Source: Fluviicola sp.
Lineage (GTDB): Bacteria; Bacteroidota; Bacteroidia; Flavobacteriales_D; Crocinitomicaceae
NCBI GenBank assembly: GCA_002734085.1
Contig: NVXV01000011.1
Location: 1-64,000 of the forward strand
Direction: 5' to 3'
Length of the DNA: 64,000 nucleotides
Shown here: one piece after another, positions 1 to 8,072 of the stretch
How the letters are laid out: each line of letters starts with the position of its first letter
How positions within the stretch are numbered: position 1 is the first letter of the stretch
Translations under genes and position numbers: made by a program
The notes under the pieces: generated by a model
The model's input: the letters and a program-made list of their open reading frames with translations, nothing else
Told to the model about the DNA's origin: nothing
Database searches by the model: none

Positions 1-71
1 TGCTATAAACTAAATCGCAGGTACTTTGGTGAGAAGGTTTTCGATAGATTAACGTTAGCCGTTGCTAAATC

Positions 72-500
72 CTACTGGTAACATTTGGGGGAATCAATAA
101 AATAATAAGTACTTACAATTGCAGTTCTTCGTTCCATAGGATTTTTGGAATTTGCTAAAATGTATAAATCTTTTTTGTCCTTGTCGTGTAAATATCCTCC
201 AACTACATAAGGTGCTGCTCTATCTACCAAACCCCAATTATCAATCCATTTGTGATTGTCTATATAAGCTCGATATATTTCTTTTTTTTCTTCTTGTGTA
301 GATTTTTTATTTCGGGCTTTCCAATCTAATATTGAGATAGCTCCGAGTCGATGATTTTCATCTTTTAACAATTTTATAACTTCAAATACAGAAATTTGCT
401 GATATTCTTTTGCCAACGAAAATATCTCCCTTTTCGGAATTTCTCCAGAATAACCTTGTCCGATTATTTTTAAAGTTTCAATAAATTCTTTTGCGGTCAT
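72..500 (-). CDS. C-terminally truncated AlkD-like DNA alkylation repair protein
   Basis: The 142 residues match the N-terminal half of AlkD-type HEAT-repeat DNA glycosylases, which remove alkylated bases and are usually about 220-240 aa. The recognisable part is the family stretch around IDNWGLVDRAAPYVVGGYL (about residues 85-105) and the following helix ending YYFI. Homology stops there; the last seven residues (DSPKCYQ) look unrelated and a TAG follows. The second half of the solenoid is therefore missing, and the protein is probably inactive or altered. The break falls just before an AACGGCTAACGTT-like sequence (51-66) that may be a cassette boundary. The start is the only ATG near the expected N-terminus. 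Family assignment is from recall of the fold family, not from a search. Confidence 0.6.
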   Translation of the reverse strand: MTAKEFIETLKIIGQGYSGEIPKREIFSLAKEYQQISVFEVIKLLKDENHRLGAISILDWKARNKKSTQEEKKEIYRAYIDNHKWIDNWGLVDRAAPYVVGGYLHDKDKKDLYILANSKNPMERRTAIVSTYYFIDSPKCYQ

Positions 501-557
501 TATTTTTTCTGATTGAAAGTCTCATTTTTCAATTAAGTTCGATTTTTTGTTAAATGT

Positions 558-626
558 TGCGCAACGTTAAAGTATATGAAGCGTAGCATCTCGAAAGATG
601 CTATGATTTCATATACAGTGTTAGCA
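558..626. repeat. attC-like bulged inverted repeat between two small genes
   Basis: A 69-bp imperfect palindrome: outer arms TGCGCAAC (558-565) and GTTAGCA (620-626), middle arms GTATATGAA (572-580) and TTCATATAC (608-616), inner arms AGCATC (585-590) and GATGCT (597-602), with a 6-nt loop. Unpaired spacers sit between the arm pairs. Outer core-like arms, inner arms and asymmetric bulges are the layout of integron attC sites, although the outer arms only loosely fit RYYYAAC/GTTRRRY. A further GTTAGC copy, in inverse orientation, lies at 1106-1111, upstream of the next gene. It could instead be an ordinary terminator, but only a short T-run follows. Confidence 0.4.
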
Positions 627-633
627 TCTTTTT

Positions 634-1092
634 TTATTCTTTAATTAATACTTTCGAAATGTTTACCCTGTCATACCAATGTTGAAACACTGTAATTGTG
701 TCAATTGGTGACTCATTAACATAATAACCTAAAGTACTTGTAACATATATTTTATTAGCTGAGAGACTGTCGATTTTTGAATTTTGAAGACGAGTTGATA
801 GCAGATTGTTAGTATCCACTCGAATCAAGTATTGCTTATTGAACCAATTGTTAAATCCATCATCTTCTCTATGTTCGTAGAATTTCATTGTTTGACCTAT
901 CACATTAATTTCAAGTGTATCAATTACTCGACCTCGAGATGATAATTCTCCAAAGTCTATGTGGCAATACTTCCCAATGAGTGTGCTATCAAGATTATTC
1001 GACTCATAGTATCTAATATCTGAACCATCCTGTGCCATCAGGCTCGTCAGACACAATAGTCCAATTACAGTTAATAAAAAATTTCTTCTCAT
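634..1092 (-). CDS. small secreted protein of unknown function
   Basis: Not recognised. The 152-aa product starts with a clear signal peptide (MRRNFLLTVIGLLCLTSLMA, cleavage probably before QDGSD), so it is exported. The mature part is about 130 residues, mixed polar, without cysteines or an obvious motif, and ends IDTITVFQHWYDRVNISKVLIKE. It lies alone between the attC-like hairpin (558-626) and a GTTAGC-like boundary (1106-1111), on the same strand as the truncated AlkD gene, which fits a one-gene cassette. No operon partner or promoter could be assigned with confidence. Confidence 0.6.
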   Translation of the reverse strand: MRRNFLLTVIGLLCLTSLMAQDGSDIRYYESNNLDSTLIGKYCHIDFGELSSRGRVIDTLEINVIGQTMKFYEHREDDGFNNWFNKQYLIRVDTNNLLSTRLQNSKIDSLSANKIYVTSTLGYYVNESPIDTITVFQHWYDRVNISKVLIKE

Positions 1093-1129
1093 ACAATTCT
1101 GATTGATGCTAACTCATTTATAATAAGAC

Positions 1130-1176
1130 AAAAGGTGTATATATCCGAATACAGGTTGTGGATATATGCACCTTTT
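1130..1176. terminator. bidirectional terminator-like hairpin
   Basis: Arms AAAAGGTGTATATATCC (1130-1146) and GGATATATGCACCTTTT (1160-1176) pair with one mismatch around a 13-nt loop, with A- and T-runs at the two ends. It lies downstream of the mscS-like gene on the minus strand and probably terminates it. Confidence 0.6.
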
Positions 1177-1221
1177 TCTGCTTTTGGATAATCAAATATA
1201 ACCAATCTAAACGTATAAAAT

Positions 1222-2115
1222 CTATCCTTTAGATTTTTTCCAATCGACCACTTCATTTAACTTTTCACCACCTTTAATACCAAAGTCGAGTGTGCGAATT
1301 GGGAATGGGATAGTGATATCATTTTCGTCAAAGGCTTTTTTGATGGCAATAATCGCTTCGCTTTGCGAGTCTTTATAGGTAAATTGACTCTTGAATTCTA
1401 CCCAAATACGTACAGTGAAATTGATGGAGCTATCTCCAAATTCTTCATATACAAAAGTGATTTCATCCTCAGTTCTTCGAGGAACTGACTTTACAGCTTC
1501 CAACGTCAATTTTCGCACTTTTTCAAGATCATCTCCATAAGACACGCCTACACCAAGGTCTATTCGCTTTTTACCATTAAAAGAGTCGTTAATTAACGCA
1601 TTCTGAAACACTTCCTTATTTGGAATAATTATCTGCTGGCCTTGAAAAGATGTGAGTTCAGTTGTACGAATGTTGATTTTTTTAACAATTCCCTCATGAT
1701 TTAATGTCTCAATAACATCCCCCACTTTAAATGGTCTCCGCGCTGCCATGAGGATACCAGATATGAAATTCGCAGCAATATCCTGAAAAGCAAAACCAAG
1801 TGCTAAACCTATAATACCTGCACCAGCTAGGAGAGAAGTAACCGTTTTCTGGAGGTTTAATACACTTAATGCGACGAAAGTACCGATGATTATTATCGCA
1901 ATGTAAATCGTTTTGGAGATAATATTATTGAGCGCAGGGTTGTCGATCGTTTTATTTAATATTCTATTGAGTAGTCTGACGCTAAATTTTGCAATCACTA
2001 CAAACACAAAAAAAGCGAGCAAAGCCAATATAAAGTTCGGAAGCATGCTCACGAAATTCTCAGACCAAGAAATCACCTTGTTTACAACAATGTCATAATA
2101 TTTTGATATATCCAT
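1222..2115 (-). CDS. MscS-family small-conductance mechanosensitive channel
   Basis: This 297-aa inner-membrane channel releases solutes on osmotic downshock. Three hydrophobic segments lie at about residues 25-45, 66-86 and 90-118; the third contains the pore-lining glycine/alanine-rich helix (LLAGAGIIGLALGFAFQDI). The beta domain follows with RRPFKVGDVIE, then the alpha/beta vestibule region to about residue 280. The length is typical of the short MscS subfamily. It is monocistronic, ending near the hairpin at 1130-1176, and lies tail-to-head with oxyR upstream. Confidence 0.93.
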   Translation of the reverse strand: MDISKYYDIVVNKVISWSENFVSMLPNFILALLAFFVFVVIAKFSVRLLNRILNKTIDNPALNNIISKTIYIAIIIIGTFVALSVLNLQKTVTSLLAGAGIIGLALGFAFQDIAANFISGILMAARRPFKVGDVIETLNHEGIVKKINIRTTELTSFQGQQIIIPNKEVFQNALINDSFNGKKRIDLGVGVSYGDDLEKVRKLTLEAVKSVPRRTEDEITFVYEEFGDSSINFTVRIWVEFKSQFTYKDSQSEAIIAIKKAFDENDITIPFPIRTLDFGIKGGEKLNEVVDWKKSKG

Positions 2116-2167
2116 ATTCTAAAGTTATTGTATTACATATATTTAACCAATAAAATAAGAAAATTGT

Positions 2168-3088
2168 TTAATTCCAAGGCAATAATTCTGTATTTTTTAA
2201 ATGAAGCTGGCTCTTTCCTTTTGAATGTTGAATGGTTCTTATGATTTGATTTATGTATTCTTTTTTGGAGTTTCGGTCCATGTGTAAACCGACAATTTGG
2301 CGCACTGGAATGTGATTTGGAATTGACTTGAAGTCCTTTTTTGGCAATGAAAGATATTTTAAAAAGTTTTCGGGAACTAATGTATATCCACCTTCTTGTT
2401 CAACCATTTTTAGTAAAATATTTAAACTACCTCCTTCATAGCTCCATTCGTCTTTGGGTACTTCACTTAAATTGCAGAAGTTAATCATTTGGGTTCTCAG
2501 GCAATTCCCTTGACTTAATAACCATGGTTTTTCATGTTCTAATTGTTCGACTGAAATTGAACTGTCCTTAATTTTTGGAGCGTAGATTAATATTTCTTCA
2601 TTGAATAAAACTTGATGCTTAAACTTCAGATCTGTAACTGGTCCTGCCATAATTCCAAGGTCGACAGATTTTGATTCTAATGCCTCTATAATTTGTTCAG
2701 ATTTAAGCTCTTTTATTTCGAGTCGAACATTCCCAATTTCTTTTTGCCACTCTGCGTATAATTCAGGAACCAGATAGCCGGCGATAGTCGGGATGATTCC
2801 AATTCTTATTTCTGCTTTATAAGTACCCTCAATTTTTTGAAGCGTTGTTGATAACGCTTCATAGTTATCATTGATTTGTTGAAGATATGGATATATCTGT
2901 TCTCCAAATGGAGTGAGCGAAATAGGATTTGTATCGCGATCTATGATTTTGTGACCCAGAGTTTCTTCCGCTTTCTTCACTTGCATAGATAGAGTAGGTT
3001 GGGTGACGTAACAAGCATTCGACGCTTTTTGAAAGTTTTTATATTCTAGCAACGCCAAAATGTATTGAATTTGAGCATTTGATAACAT
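2168..3088 (-). CDS. oxyR: OxyR-type LysR-family hydrogen peroxide sensor
   Basis: A LysR-type activator of about 306 aa. The N-terminal winged HTH (NAQIQYILALLEYKNFQKAS...TQPTLSMQVKKAE) is followed by a substrate-binding-like regulatory domain. The redox pair is visible in GNCLRTQMINFC, matching Cys199 and Cys208 of E. coli OxyR with the same 8-residue spacing, so disulfide switching by peroxide is expected. The start is placed at the ATG of MLSNAQIQ; an upstream in-frame ATG (3137-3139) would add 17 non-homologous residues. The gene is divergent from the peroxiredoxin operon, its likely target. An ATAG-N7-CTAT dyad lies 3 nt before the start, suggesting autoregulation. Confidence 0.93.
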   Translation of the reverse strand: MLSNAQIQYILALLEYKNFQKASNACYVTQPTLSMQVKKAEETLGHKIIDRDTNPISLTPFGEQIYPYLQQINDNYEALSTTLQKIEGTYKAEIRIGIIPTIAGYLVPELYAEWQKEIGNVRLEIKELKSEQIIEALESKSVDLGIMAGPVTDLKFKHQVLFNEEILIYAPKIKDSSISVEQLEHEKPWLLSQGNCLRTQMINFCNLSEVPKDEWSYEGGSLNILLKMVEQEGGYTLVPENFLKYLSLPKKDFKSIPNHIPVRQIVGLHMDRNSKKEYINQIIRTIQHSKGKSQLHLKNTELLPWN

Positions 3089-3090
3089 AT

Positions 3091-3105
3091 ATAGATTTTT
3101 TCTAT
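3091..3105. promoter_or_regulatory. OxyR half-operator-like dyad ATAG-N7-CTAT
   Basis: ATAG (3091-3094), seven bases, then CTAT (3102-3105): an exact half of the E. coli OxyR tetrad consensus (ATAG-N7-CTAT twice, N7 apart). The second half is not recognisable. It lies immediately before the oxyR start inside the 197-bp divergent region shared with the peroxiredoxin operon. Confidence 0.4.
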
Positions 3106-3241
3106 AAAAATATAAAATATATTGATTAAAACTATACAAGTGAAGTCAGTACATTTGTAATGACTTTAAAACAATTTGAATTTGTAGTTATGGTTAAACA
3201 AAAATTAACATGATTTTAGCCACCTATAAAGGACAAAATAG

Positions 3242-3249
3242 TATATTTA
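3242..3249 (+). promoter_or_regulatory. possible -7 box for the peroxiredoxin operon
   Basis: TATATTTA lies 36 bp before the peroxiredoxin ATG and resembles the Bacteroidota -7 consensus TAnnTTTG except for the last base. An exact TAnnTTTG (TACATTTG) lies further upstream at 3150-3157 and is an alternative. No convincing -33 box was seen for either. Confidence 0.3.
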
Positions 3250-3285
3250 AGGATCAAAATTAATAACCAATAAAAACAAACAAAA

Positions 3286-3927
3286 ATGGCAATTACAGTA
3301 GGAAAAAAGTTCCCAAGTATTGAAGTAGATGCAATGAACGAAATGGGTGATACATTTAAGCTGAATGTATTGGAAGAAGCAATCAATAAAAAGAAAAAAG
3401 TTATTCTTTTCTGGTATCCAAAAGATTTCACATTCGTGTGTCCAACAGAGCTACATGCATTTCAATCAGCGTTGAAAGAATTCGAAGATAGAAACACAAT
3501 TGTAATCGGAGCTTCTTGTGATACTCCAGAAGTACATTTTGCATGGTTGAACACACCAAAAGATGAAGGAGGAATACAAGGTGTTACTTACCCAATTTTG
3601 GCTGATTCTAACAGAAACTTAGCAAACATGCTTCGTATTTTGGATATTCAATCTGAATCTTATAATGAAGAAACAGACTCTTTCATTTATGAAGGAGACA
3701 ATGTAACGTATAGAGCAACATACTTAATTGACGAGGATGGCAAAGTATTTCACGAAGGTGTAAATCACATGCCAGTTGGTAGAAATGTAAATGAATTTTT
3801 ACGTTTAATCGATGCTTATACACATGTTCAGGAAAAAGGTGAAGTTTGTCCAGCGAACTGGGAAGAAGGCAAAACGGCAATGAATGCAGATCGCGAAGGT
3901 GTCGCTGATTATTTAAAATCGAATTAA
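3286..3927 (+). CDS. typical 2-Cys peroxiredoxin (AhpC/Prx1 type)
   Basis: The 213-aa cytoplasmic thiol peroxidase reduces H2O2 and organic peroxides. The peroxidatic cysteine is Cys52 in FTFVCPTE; the resolving cysteine is Cys188 in GEVCPANW near the C-terminus, making it a typical 2-Cys enzyme active as a dimer or decamer. No ahpF lies nearby. The next gene, a thioredoxin starting 1 nt after the stop, is the plausible reductant. The operon is divergent from oxyR, so peroxide induction is expected. The start follows an A-rich Bacteroidota-type leader (aacaaacaaaa). Confidence 0.95.
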   Translation: MAITVGKKFPSIEVDAMNEMGDTFKLNVLEEAINKKKKVILFWYPKDFTFVCPTELHAFQSALKEFEDRNTIVIGASCDTPEVHFAWLNTPKDEGGIQGVTYPILADSNRNLANMLRILDIQSESYNEETDSFIYEGDNVTYRATYLIDEDGKVFHEGVNHMPVGRNVNEFLRLIDAYTHVQEKGEVCPANWEEGKTAMNADREGVADYLKSN

Positions 3928-3928
3928 T

Positions 3929-4246
3929 ATGGCATTTGAAGAGTTAAATTCAGATACTTTGCAAGATGCAGTGGAGAATAATGAAACTGTTCTCGTACAA
4001 TTTTCAGCGGGATGGTGTGGTAACTGCAGAATCATGAAGCCAAAGTTTAAGAAGTTCTCTGAAGAACATGAAAATGTAAAGTTCATTGTGATTGATGCAG
4101 AAAAAAATCCAGAATCAAGAAAGCTTGCTAAAGTTGATAATTTACCAACATTTGCAGCTTTTAAAAATGGAGAACTTCTAAACCAAACACAAACAAATAA
4201 AACAGAAGTACTAAAATCTTTTATCGATGAGACTACCAGTAATTAA
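3929..4246 (+). CDS. thioredoxin-family protein
   Basis: A single thioredoxin fold of 105 aa with active site WCGNC (Cys30 and Cys33); Asn replaces the usual Pro of CGPC, which should alter redox potential. The cis-proline region is DNLPTFAAF. There is no signal peptide, so it acts in the cytoplasm. It lies directly behind the peroxiredoxin and overlaps the next gene by 20 nt, indicating translational coupling. It is probably a dedicated electron donor for that peroxiredoxin; this role is inferred from context. Confidence 0.9.
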   Translation: MAFEELNSDTLQDAVENNETVLVQFSAGWCGNCRIMKPKFKKFSEEHENVKFIVIDAEKNPESRKLAKVDNLPTFAAFKNGELLNQTQTNKTEVLKSFIDETTSN

Positions 4247-4487
4247 GCATCTATCAAATTTCATTGAAGAAAACGACGAAGACTTCGTAGTTGAAACCAT
4301 TGAAACGCTTGAAAACCTATCTGAATTATCTTCATTAAAAGATGAGGAGCTTGATGTGATTGGAGAGTTGATCTCCAACATGTACGGAGCGGTAGAGGTG
4401 AATAAGATGGTTCGTGATGAAGGAATGTCTCAAAAAGACGCCTTAAAGAAATTCATGGATAGGGTACTTGGTTCTATAGATAAATAG
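4227..4487 (+). CDS. DUF6952-type small acidic protein
   Basis: An 86-aa acidic, helix-rich cytoplasmic protein (MRLPVIKHLSNFIEENDEDFVVETIETLENL...) that I recall as DUF6952, a family found beside thioredoxin/peroxiredoxin genes in Flavobacteriia. Its function is unknown. It has no cysteine, so it is not itself a thiol redox enzyme. The start overlaps the thioredoxin gene by 20 nt and is supported by the conserved-looking MRLPVIKHL. A strong hairpin terminator follows at 4511-4543, so this is the last gene of the operon. Confidence 0.8.
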   Translation: MRLPVIKHLSNFIEENDEDFVVETIETLENLSELSSLKDEELDVIGELISNMYGAVEVNKMVRDEGMSQKDALKKFMDRVLGSIDK

Positions 4488-4510
4488 AATAGTGTTCAAT
4501 TAAATATGTG

Positions 4511-4543
4511 ATGGCTATCTCTTTTGAGGTAGCCATTTTTTTA
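4511..4543 (+). terminator. Rho-independent terminator of the peroxiredoxin operon
   Basis: Stem ATGGCTATCTC / GAGGTAGCCAT (one mismatch) with a TTTT loop, followed by a run of seven T. Confidence 0.85.
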
Positions 4544-4646
4544 TGCATTATCCTGAGATTTAAGAAATTAAATTTTAAGATTTCTTTCTTTTTTCAAAAA
4601 ATAGTTCGAAATTGCATGACATAACTATAAAATTAACACAAAAACT

Positions 4647-7600
4647 ATGAAGAAACTTATACTTACTGTAGCCTCATTTGTTGTGGGTGCATACATGTAC
4701 GGACAACAAGTGAATCCAGATTATTTAGATGGAGCAATTTGGATAAAAGTCAAAAACAATGTACCACAATATGGAGAAGCTAATTTAAATGGTGAAACTC
4801 AAACAAGTGGTTACGACTTGTCAAAGTTTTCCTTTGCGGATGTCATATCAAGATATGGAGTAAAGGTATTTTACCAACCTTTTAAGAATATTAAGGATCA
4901 ACGTTTGAATGGTGTTTTAAGATTAGAAATCAATGATATTTATAAAGTTGATGAGCTGATTAAAACGCTTAATAAAAACGAACAAGTTGAATACGCCGAA
5001 CGCATTCCATTATTAAAGAGTACATTAACTCCTAATGATCCTAATTACAATAGTTCAACACAGTGGAGTTTGTTTCAAATAAATGCTGCTCAGGCATGGG
5101 ATTTTTCTACGGGAAGTTCAAATATTAAAGTAGCTATTGTAGATGATGCTGTCGAAATAACGCATGATGATTTATCTGGAGTTACTTGGACAAACCCCGG
5201 TGAAATAGCAAATAATGGAATAGATGACGATAACAATGGGTATATCGATGATGTAAACGGTTATGATGTTGCAAACGACGATAACGATCCAAATCCAGAT
5301 TCACCTATTTCCAGCTTTGATCACGGAACACACGTAGCTGGAATTGCTGGTGCTTCTTCAAATAACAATACAGGTGTCGCTTCAATTGGGCACAATGTAT
5401 CTATAATTCCTGTGAAGTCAACGTATTCGGCTTCTGCGGTAACTCATGGTTATGAAGGGATCATTTATGCAGTTTCTGTAGGTGCAGATGTAATTAATAT
5501 GTCTTGGGGTGGAAGTGGATCTTCAACAACTGCTCAGAATATTATTACTTATGCGAACGATGAAGGTTCATTATTAATTGCGGCTGCAGGAAACGATAAT
5601 GTTTCGAGTATTTTTTATCCTGCAGGTTATTCAGAAGTAATGGCAGTAGCTTCAACTACTTTTGGTGATAGTAAGTCTTCTTTTTCGAATTACGGAACTT
5701 GGATTGATATTTCAGCACCTGGAAGTGCGATTTATTCAACAATTCCTGGAAATAGTTATGGAACAAAACAGGGTACATCAATGGCAAGTCCTTTGGTTGC
5801 TGGAATGGCAGGTTTAATGCTTTCATTAAATCCAAGTTTGTCACCTGATGATATTAAGGCTTGTATCTTGTCAAGTGCGGATGATATTGATGGAGCAAAT
5901 CCTGGATTTATAGGTGAACTTGGTGCTGGAAGAATAAATGCACAGGAAGCAATGAACTGTATCAGTACAACGTTAAACTGGGCTCCAGAAGCTAATTTCA
6001 CTGCTAACTTAGTAACGATACTTGAAGGACAAACAATAGATTTTACAGATCTCTCTATTTACAATCCTACAACATGGGATTGGACGTTTAATGGAGGAAC
6101 ACCAAACTCGTTTAGTGGACAGTCACCGCCGTCAATTACCTATAATACAGCAGGAACATATCCAGTTTCACTAACTGTTACAAATGCAAACGGTACAGAC
6201 ACTGAGACAAAAACGGCTTATATAACAGTTAACGACCTCACGGGGTGTGATACCATTACAAATACAGTTCCTGCCGACCAGAATTTTATTTGGACTTGGG
6301 GAGCACCTAATGGTTATATTTTAGGTCATAATTATCTTGAACAACAATATGTTGCCGAGAAGTTTACGAGTGTTGGACCAACGAGTGTAATGGGGGCAGA
6401 TTTTAATTTTGTAGTAGGTAAAACAACTGATCCAAATAGAACAATTTCTATTAAAGTATGGGAAAGTGCAGGAGCACAACCTGGAACAGAGGTGTACTCT
6501 CAAGATGTTTTATTTCAAGATATTGCTGATAATATAACTCAGTCTGGGTTTTTTCAAACAAGAGTTACGTTCGATTTACCTGTGACAGTTAGCACAAATG
6601 ATTTTTATATCGGCTATGAGACAATAAACTTGCCAGGAGATACCGTTGCGTGTGCTGCTACAGATGATTTAACACCAGACGGAACGCGACCCAATTCAGT
6701 TTGGTATTATGTAAATCCTTCTACAAACCCACAAGGGTTACCGACAGGTTGGCAAGAAGTATCGAATATTGGGGCACTAGAATTATCGATGCATGTTTAC
6801 CCATGGATCACAGACCTTCCTCCAACTGCAATTATTAACCCTAGCCCAACAACTGTATGTGAAGGAGAGTTCATCACTTTCGACGCTTCTTCCTCGCCAA
6901 ATATATCAAGTTGGGAATGGGCCATTAATGGAACAAATACACCTTATCCAACGGCAGTTGATCCTCAAGTAACAATGAATTCAAGTGGTACACATACTGC
7001 ATATTTACTTGTGGAAAATAGTTGTGGATTCTATCATATAGATAGCGTAGATGTTACAGTAAATCCTTCACCCAATGTAACCGTAGTTGGTACGACAGAT
7101 ACAATCTGTCCAGGTGGTTCTATGGATTTTACCGCTTCAGGAGCAGCTAGTTATGTATGGACTCCAGCGGGAAGCTTGTCATGTGGAAACTGTGCTACTC
7201 CAACAGCAACACCAGCGACAACTACAACTTATACTGTGACAGGTACATCAGGCGCATGTTCTAGTGAGGCTTATTACTCAGTCGTTGTAGATGATCAAAC
7301 TCCGATGGCAGATTTCATTTTGAGTTCAGATACTATTTGTGAAGGAGAAACTCTTTCAGTAAATGGCGCTGTTTCTAATGGGGGAAGTACATTTGACTGG
7401 ACCTTTTTAGGAGGCACACCAGCAACTGGTGTTGGATCAATATCAAATACGGTTTATAGTACTGCTGGAATATATACAATTGATTTAGATATTGAGAACA
7501 CTTGTGGACTTACAGATGCAACTTCTAAAGATGTTGTTGTGGTTCCTGCATCAGTTTGTGCAAGTGGGTTAAATCCTGAAAGTGCAGAAAACTGGAAAGT

Positions 7601-7817
7601 CTTTTACGGAGATCTCGATCAGAATGTAAATGTTTTCAAAGCAACTCAAGGTAAGGCGAAAGCATACATTACAAATGTTTCCGGTCAAATTGTAGTTGAT
7701 GTTAGTACAATTGATTCAGGAAATAATGTGATAGGAGTACAGCACTTGAATAGAGGGGTTTACTTTGTAGTAATCGAAGAACAAGGTGTGACAAACCTAT
7801 ATAAGTTTGTAAAATAA
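4647..7817 (+). CDS. secreted subtilisin-like (S8) protease with PKD domains and C-terminal sorting domain
   Basis: A 1056-aa secreted serine protease. The signal peptide covers about residues 1-19. An inhibitor-like propeptide region follows to about 125. The S8 catalytic domain (about 130-440) has Asp166 (VAIVDDAVE), His226 (DHGTHVAGIAG), the oxyanion Asn316 (AAAGNDN) and Ser378 (GTSMASPLVAG). At least three PKD/Ig-like modules follow (for example DWTFNGGTP and YPVSLTVTNANG), with a jelly-roll-like stretch near 530-715. The last 70 residues (KAYITNVSGQIVVDV...GVYFVVIEEQGVTNLYKFVK) resemble a type A type IX sorting domain, so surface attachment or release through T9SS is likely. It is monocistronic, with a terminator at 7838. 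Confidence 0.93.
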   Translation: MKKLILTVASFVVGAYMYGQQVNPDYLDGAIWIKVKNNVPQYGEANLNGETQTSGYDLSKFSFADVISRYGVKVFYQPFKNIKDQRLNGVLRLEINDIYKVDELIKTLNKNEQVEYAERIPLLKSTLTPNDPNYNSSTQWSLFQINAAQAWDFSTGSSNIKVAIVDDAVEITHDDLSGVTWTNPGEIANNGIDDDNNGYIDDVNGYDVANDDNDPNPDSPISSFDHGTHVAGIAGASSNNNTGVASIGHNVSIIPVKSTYSASAVTHGYEGIIYAVSVGADVINMSWGGSGSSTTAQNIITYANDEGSLLIAAAGNDNVSSIFYPAGYSEVMAVASTTFGDSKSSFSNYGTWIDISAPGSAIYSTIPGNSYGTKQGTSMASPLVAGMAGLMLSLNPSLSPDDIKACILSSADDIDGANPGFIGELGAGRINAQEAMNCISTTLNWAPEANFTANLVTILEGQTIDFTDLSIYNPTTWDWTFNGGTPNSFSGQSPPSITYNTAGTYPVSLTVTNANGTDTETKTAYITVNDLTGCDTITNTVPADQNFIWTWGAPNGYILGHNYLEQQYVAEKFTSVGPTSVMGADFNFVVGKTTDPNRTISIKVWESAGAQPGTEVYSQDVLFQDIADNITQSGFFQTRVTFDLPVTVSTNDFYIGYETINLPGDTVACAATDDLTPDGTRPNSVWYYVNPSTNPQGLPTGWQEVSNIGALELSMHVYPWITDLPPTAIINPSPTTVCEGEFITFDASSSPNISSWEWAINGTNTPYPTAVDPQVTMNSSGTHTAYLLVENSCGFYHIDSVDVTVNPSPNVTVVGTTDTICPGGSMDFTASGAASYVWTPAGSLSCGNCATPTATPATTTTYTVTGTSGACSSEAYYSVVVDDQTPMADFILSSDTICEGETLSVNGAVSNGGSTFDWTFLGGTPATGVGSISNTVYSTAGIYTIDLDIENTCGLTDATSKDVVVVPASVCASGLNPESAENWKVFYGDLDQNVNVFKATQGKAKAYITNVSGQIVVDVSTIDSGNNVIGVQHLNRGVYFVVIEEQGVTNLYKFVK

Positions 7818-7837
7818 TAGTATTCTAAATAATAAAT

Positions 7838-7873
7838 GAGCGGAATTGTTTTTAAGGCAATTCCGCTTTTTTA
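7838..7873 (+). terminator. Rho-independent terminator after the S8 protease
   Basis: Stem GAGCGGAATTG / CAATTCCGCT around a 9-nt loop, followed by six T. Confidence 0.85.
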
Positions 7874-7955
7874 TTTTAATCGATTTAATATTGGTGCTCG
7901 AAATTTTATAATGAAACTATGACTTAATAAAGACTTATTAAAGATTTAACTTTAT

Positions 7956-7963
7956 TATATTTG
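7956..7963 (+). promoter_or_regulatory. Bacteroidota -7 promoter box
   Basis: TATATTTG fits TAnnTTTG exactly and lies about 50 bp before the region encoding the small protein at 8016-8216. No clear -33 box was seen. Confidence 0.5.
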
Positions 7964-8072
7964 TATTCTAGATTTATTCTTGCTATATTGCATATGAACC
8001 ATAAATTTACGAGTTATCAAATTAATAGGAACAGTAAGAAAAAGTAGGTTTGAGAACAGATATCATCCAAAT

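Noticed and set aside
3089-3285. Full four-tetrad OxyR operator for the peroxiredoxin promoter
   Set aside because: Only one ATAG-N7-CTAT half is present; the CTAT and ATAG near 3224-3241 are 10 bases apart and do not fit N7.
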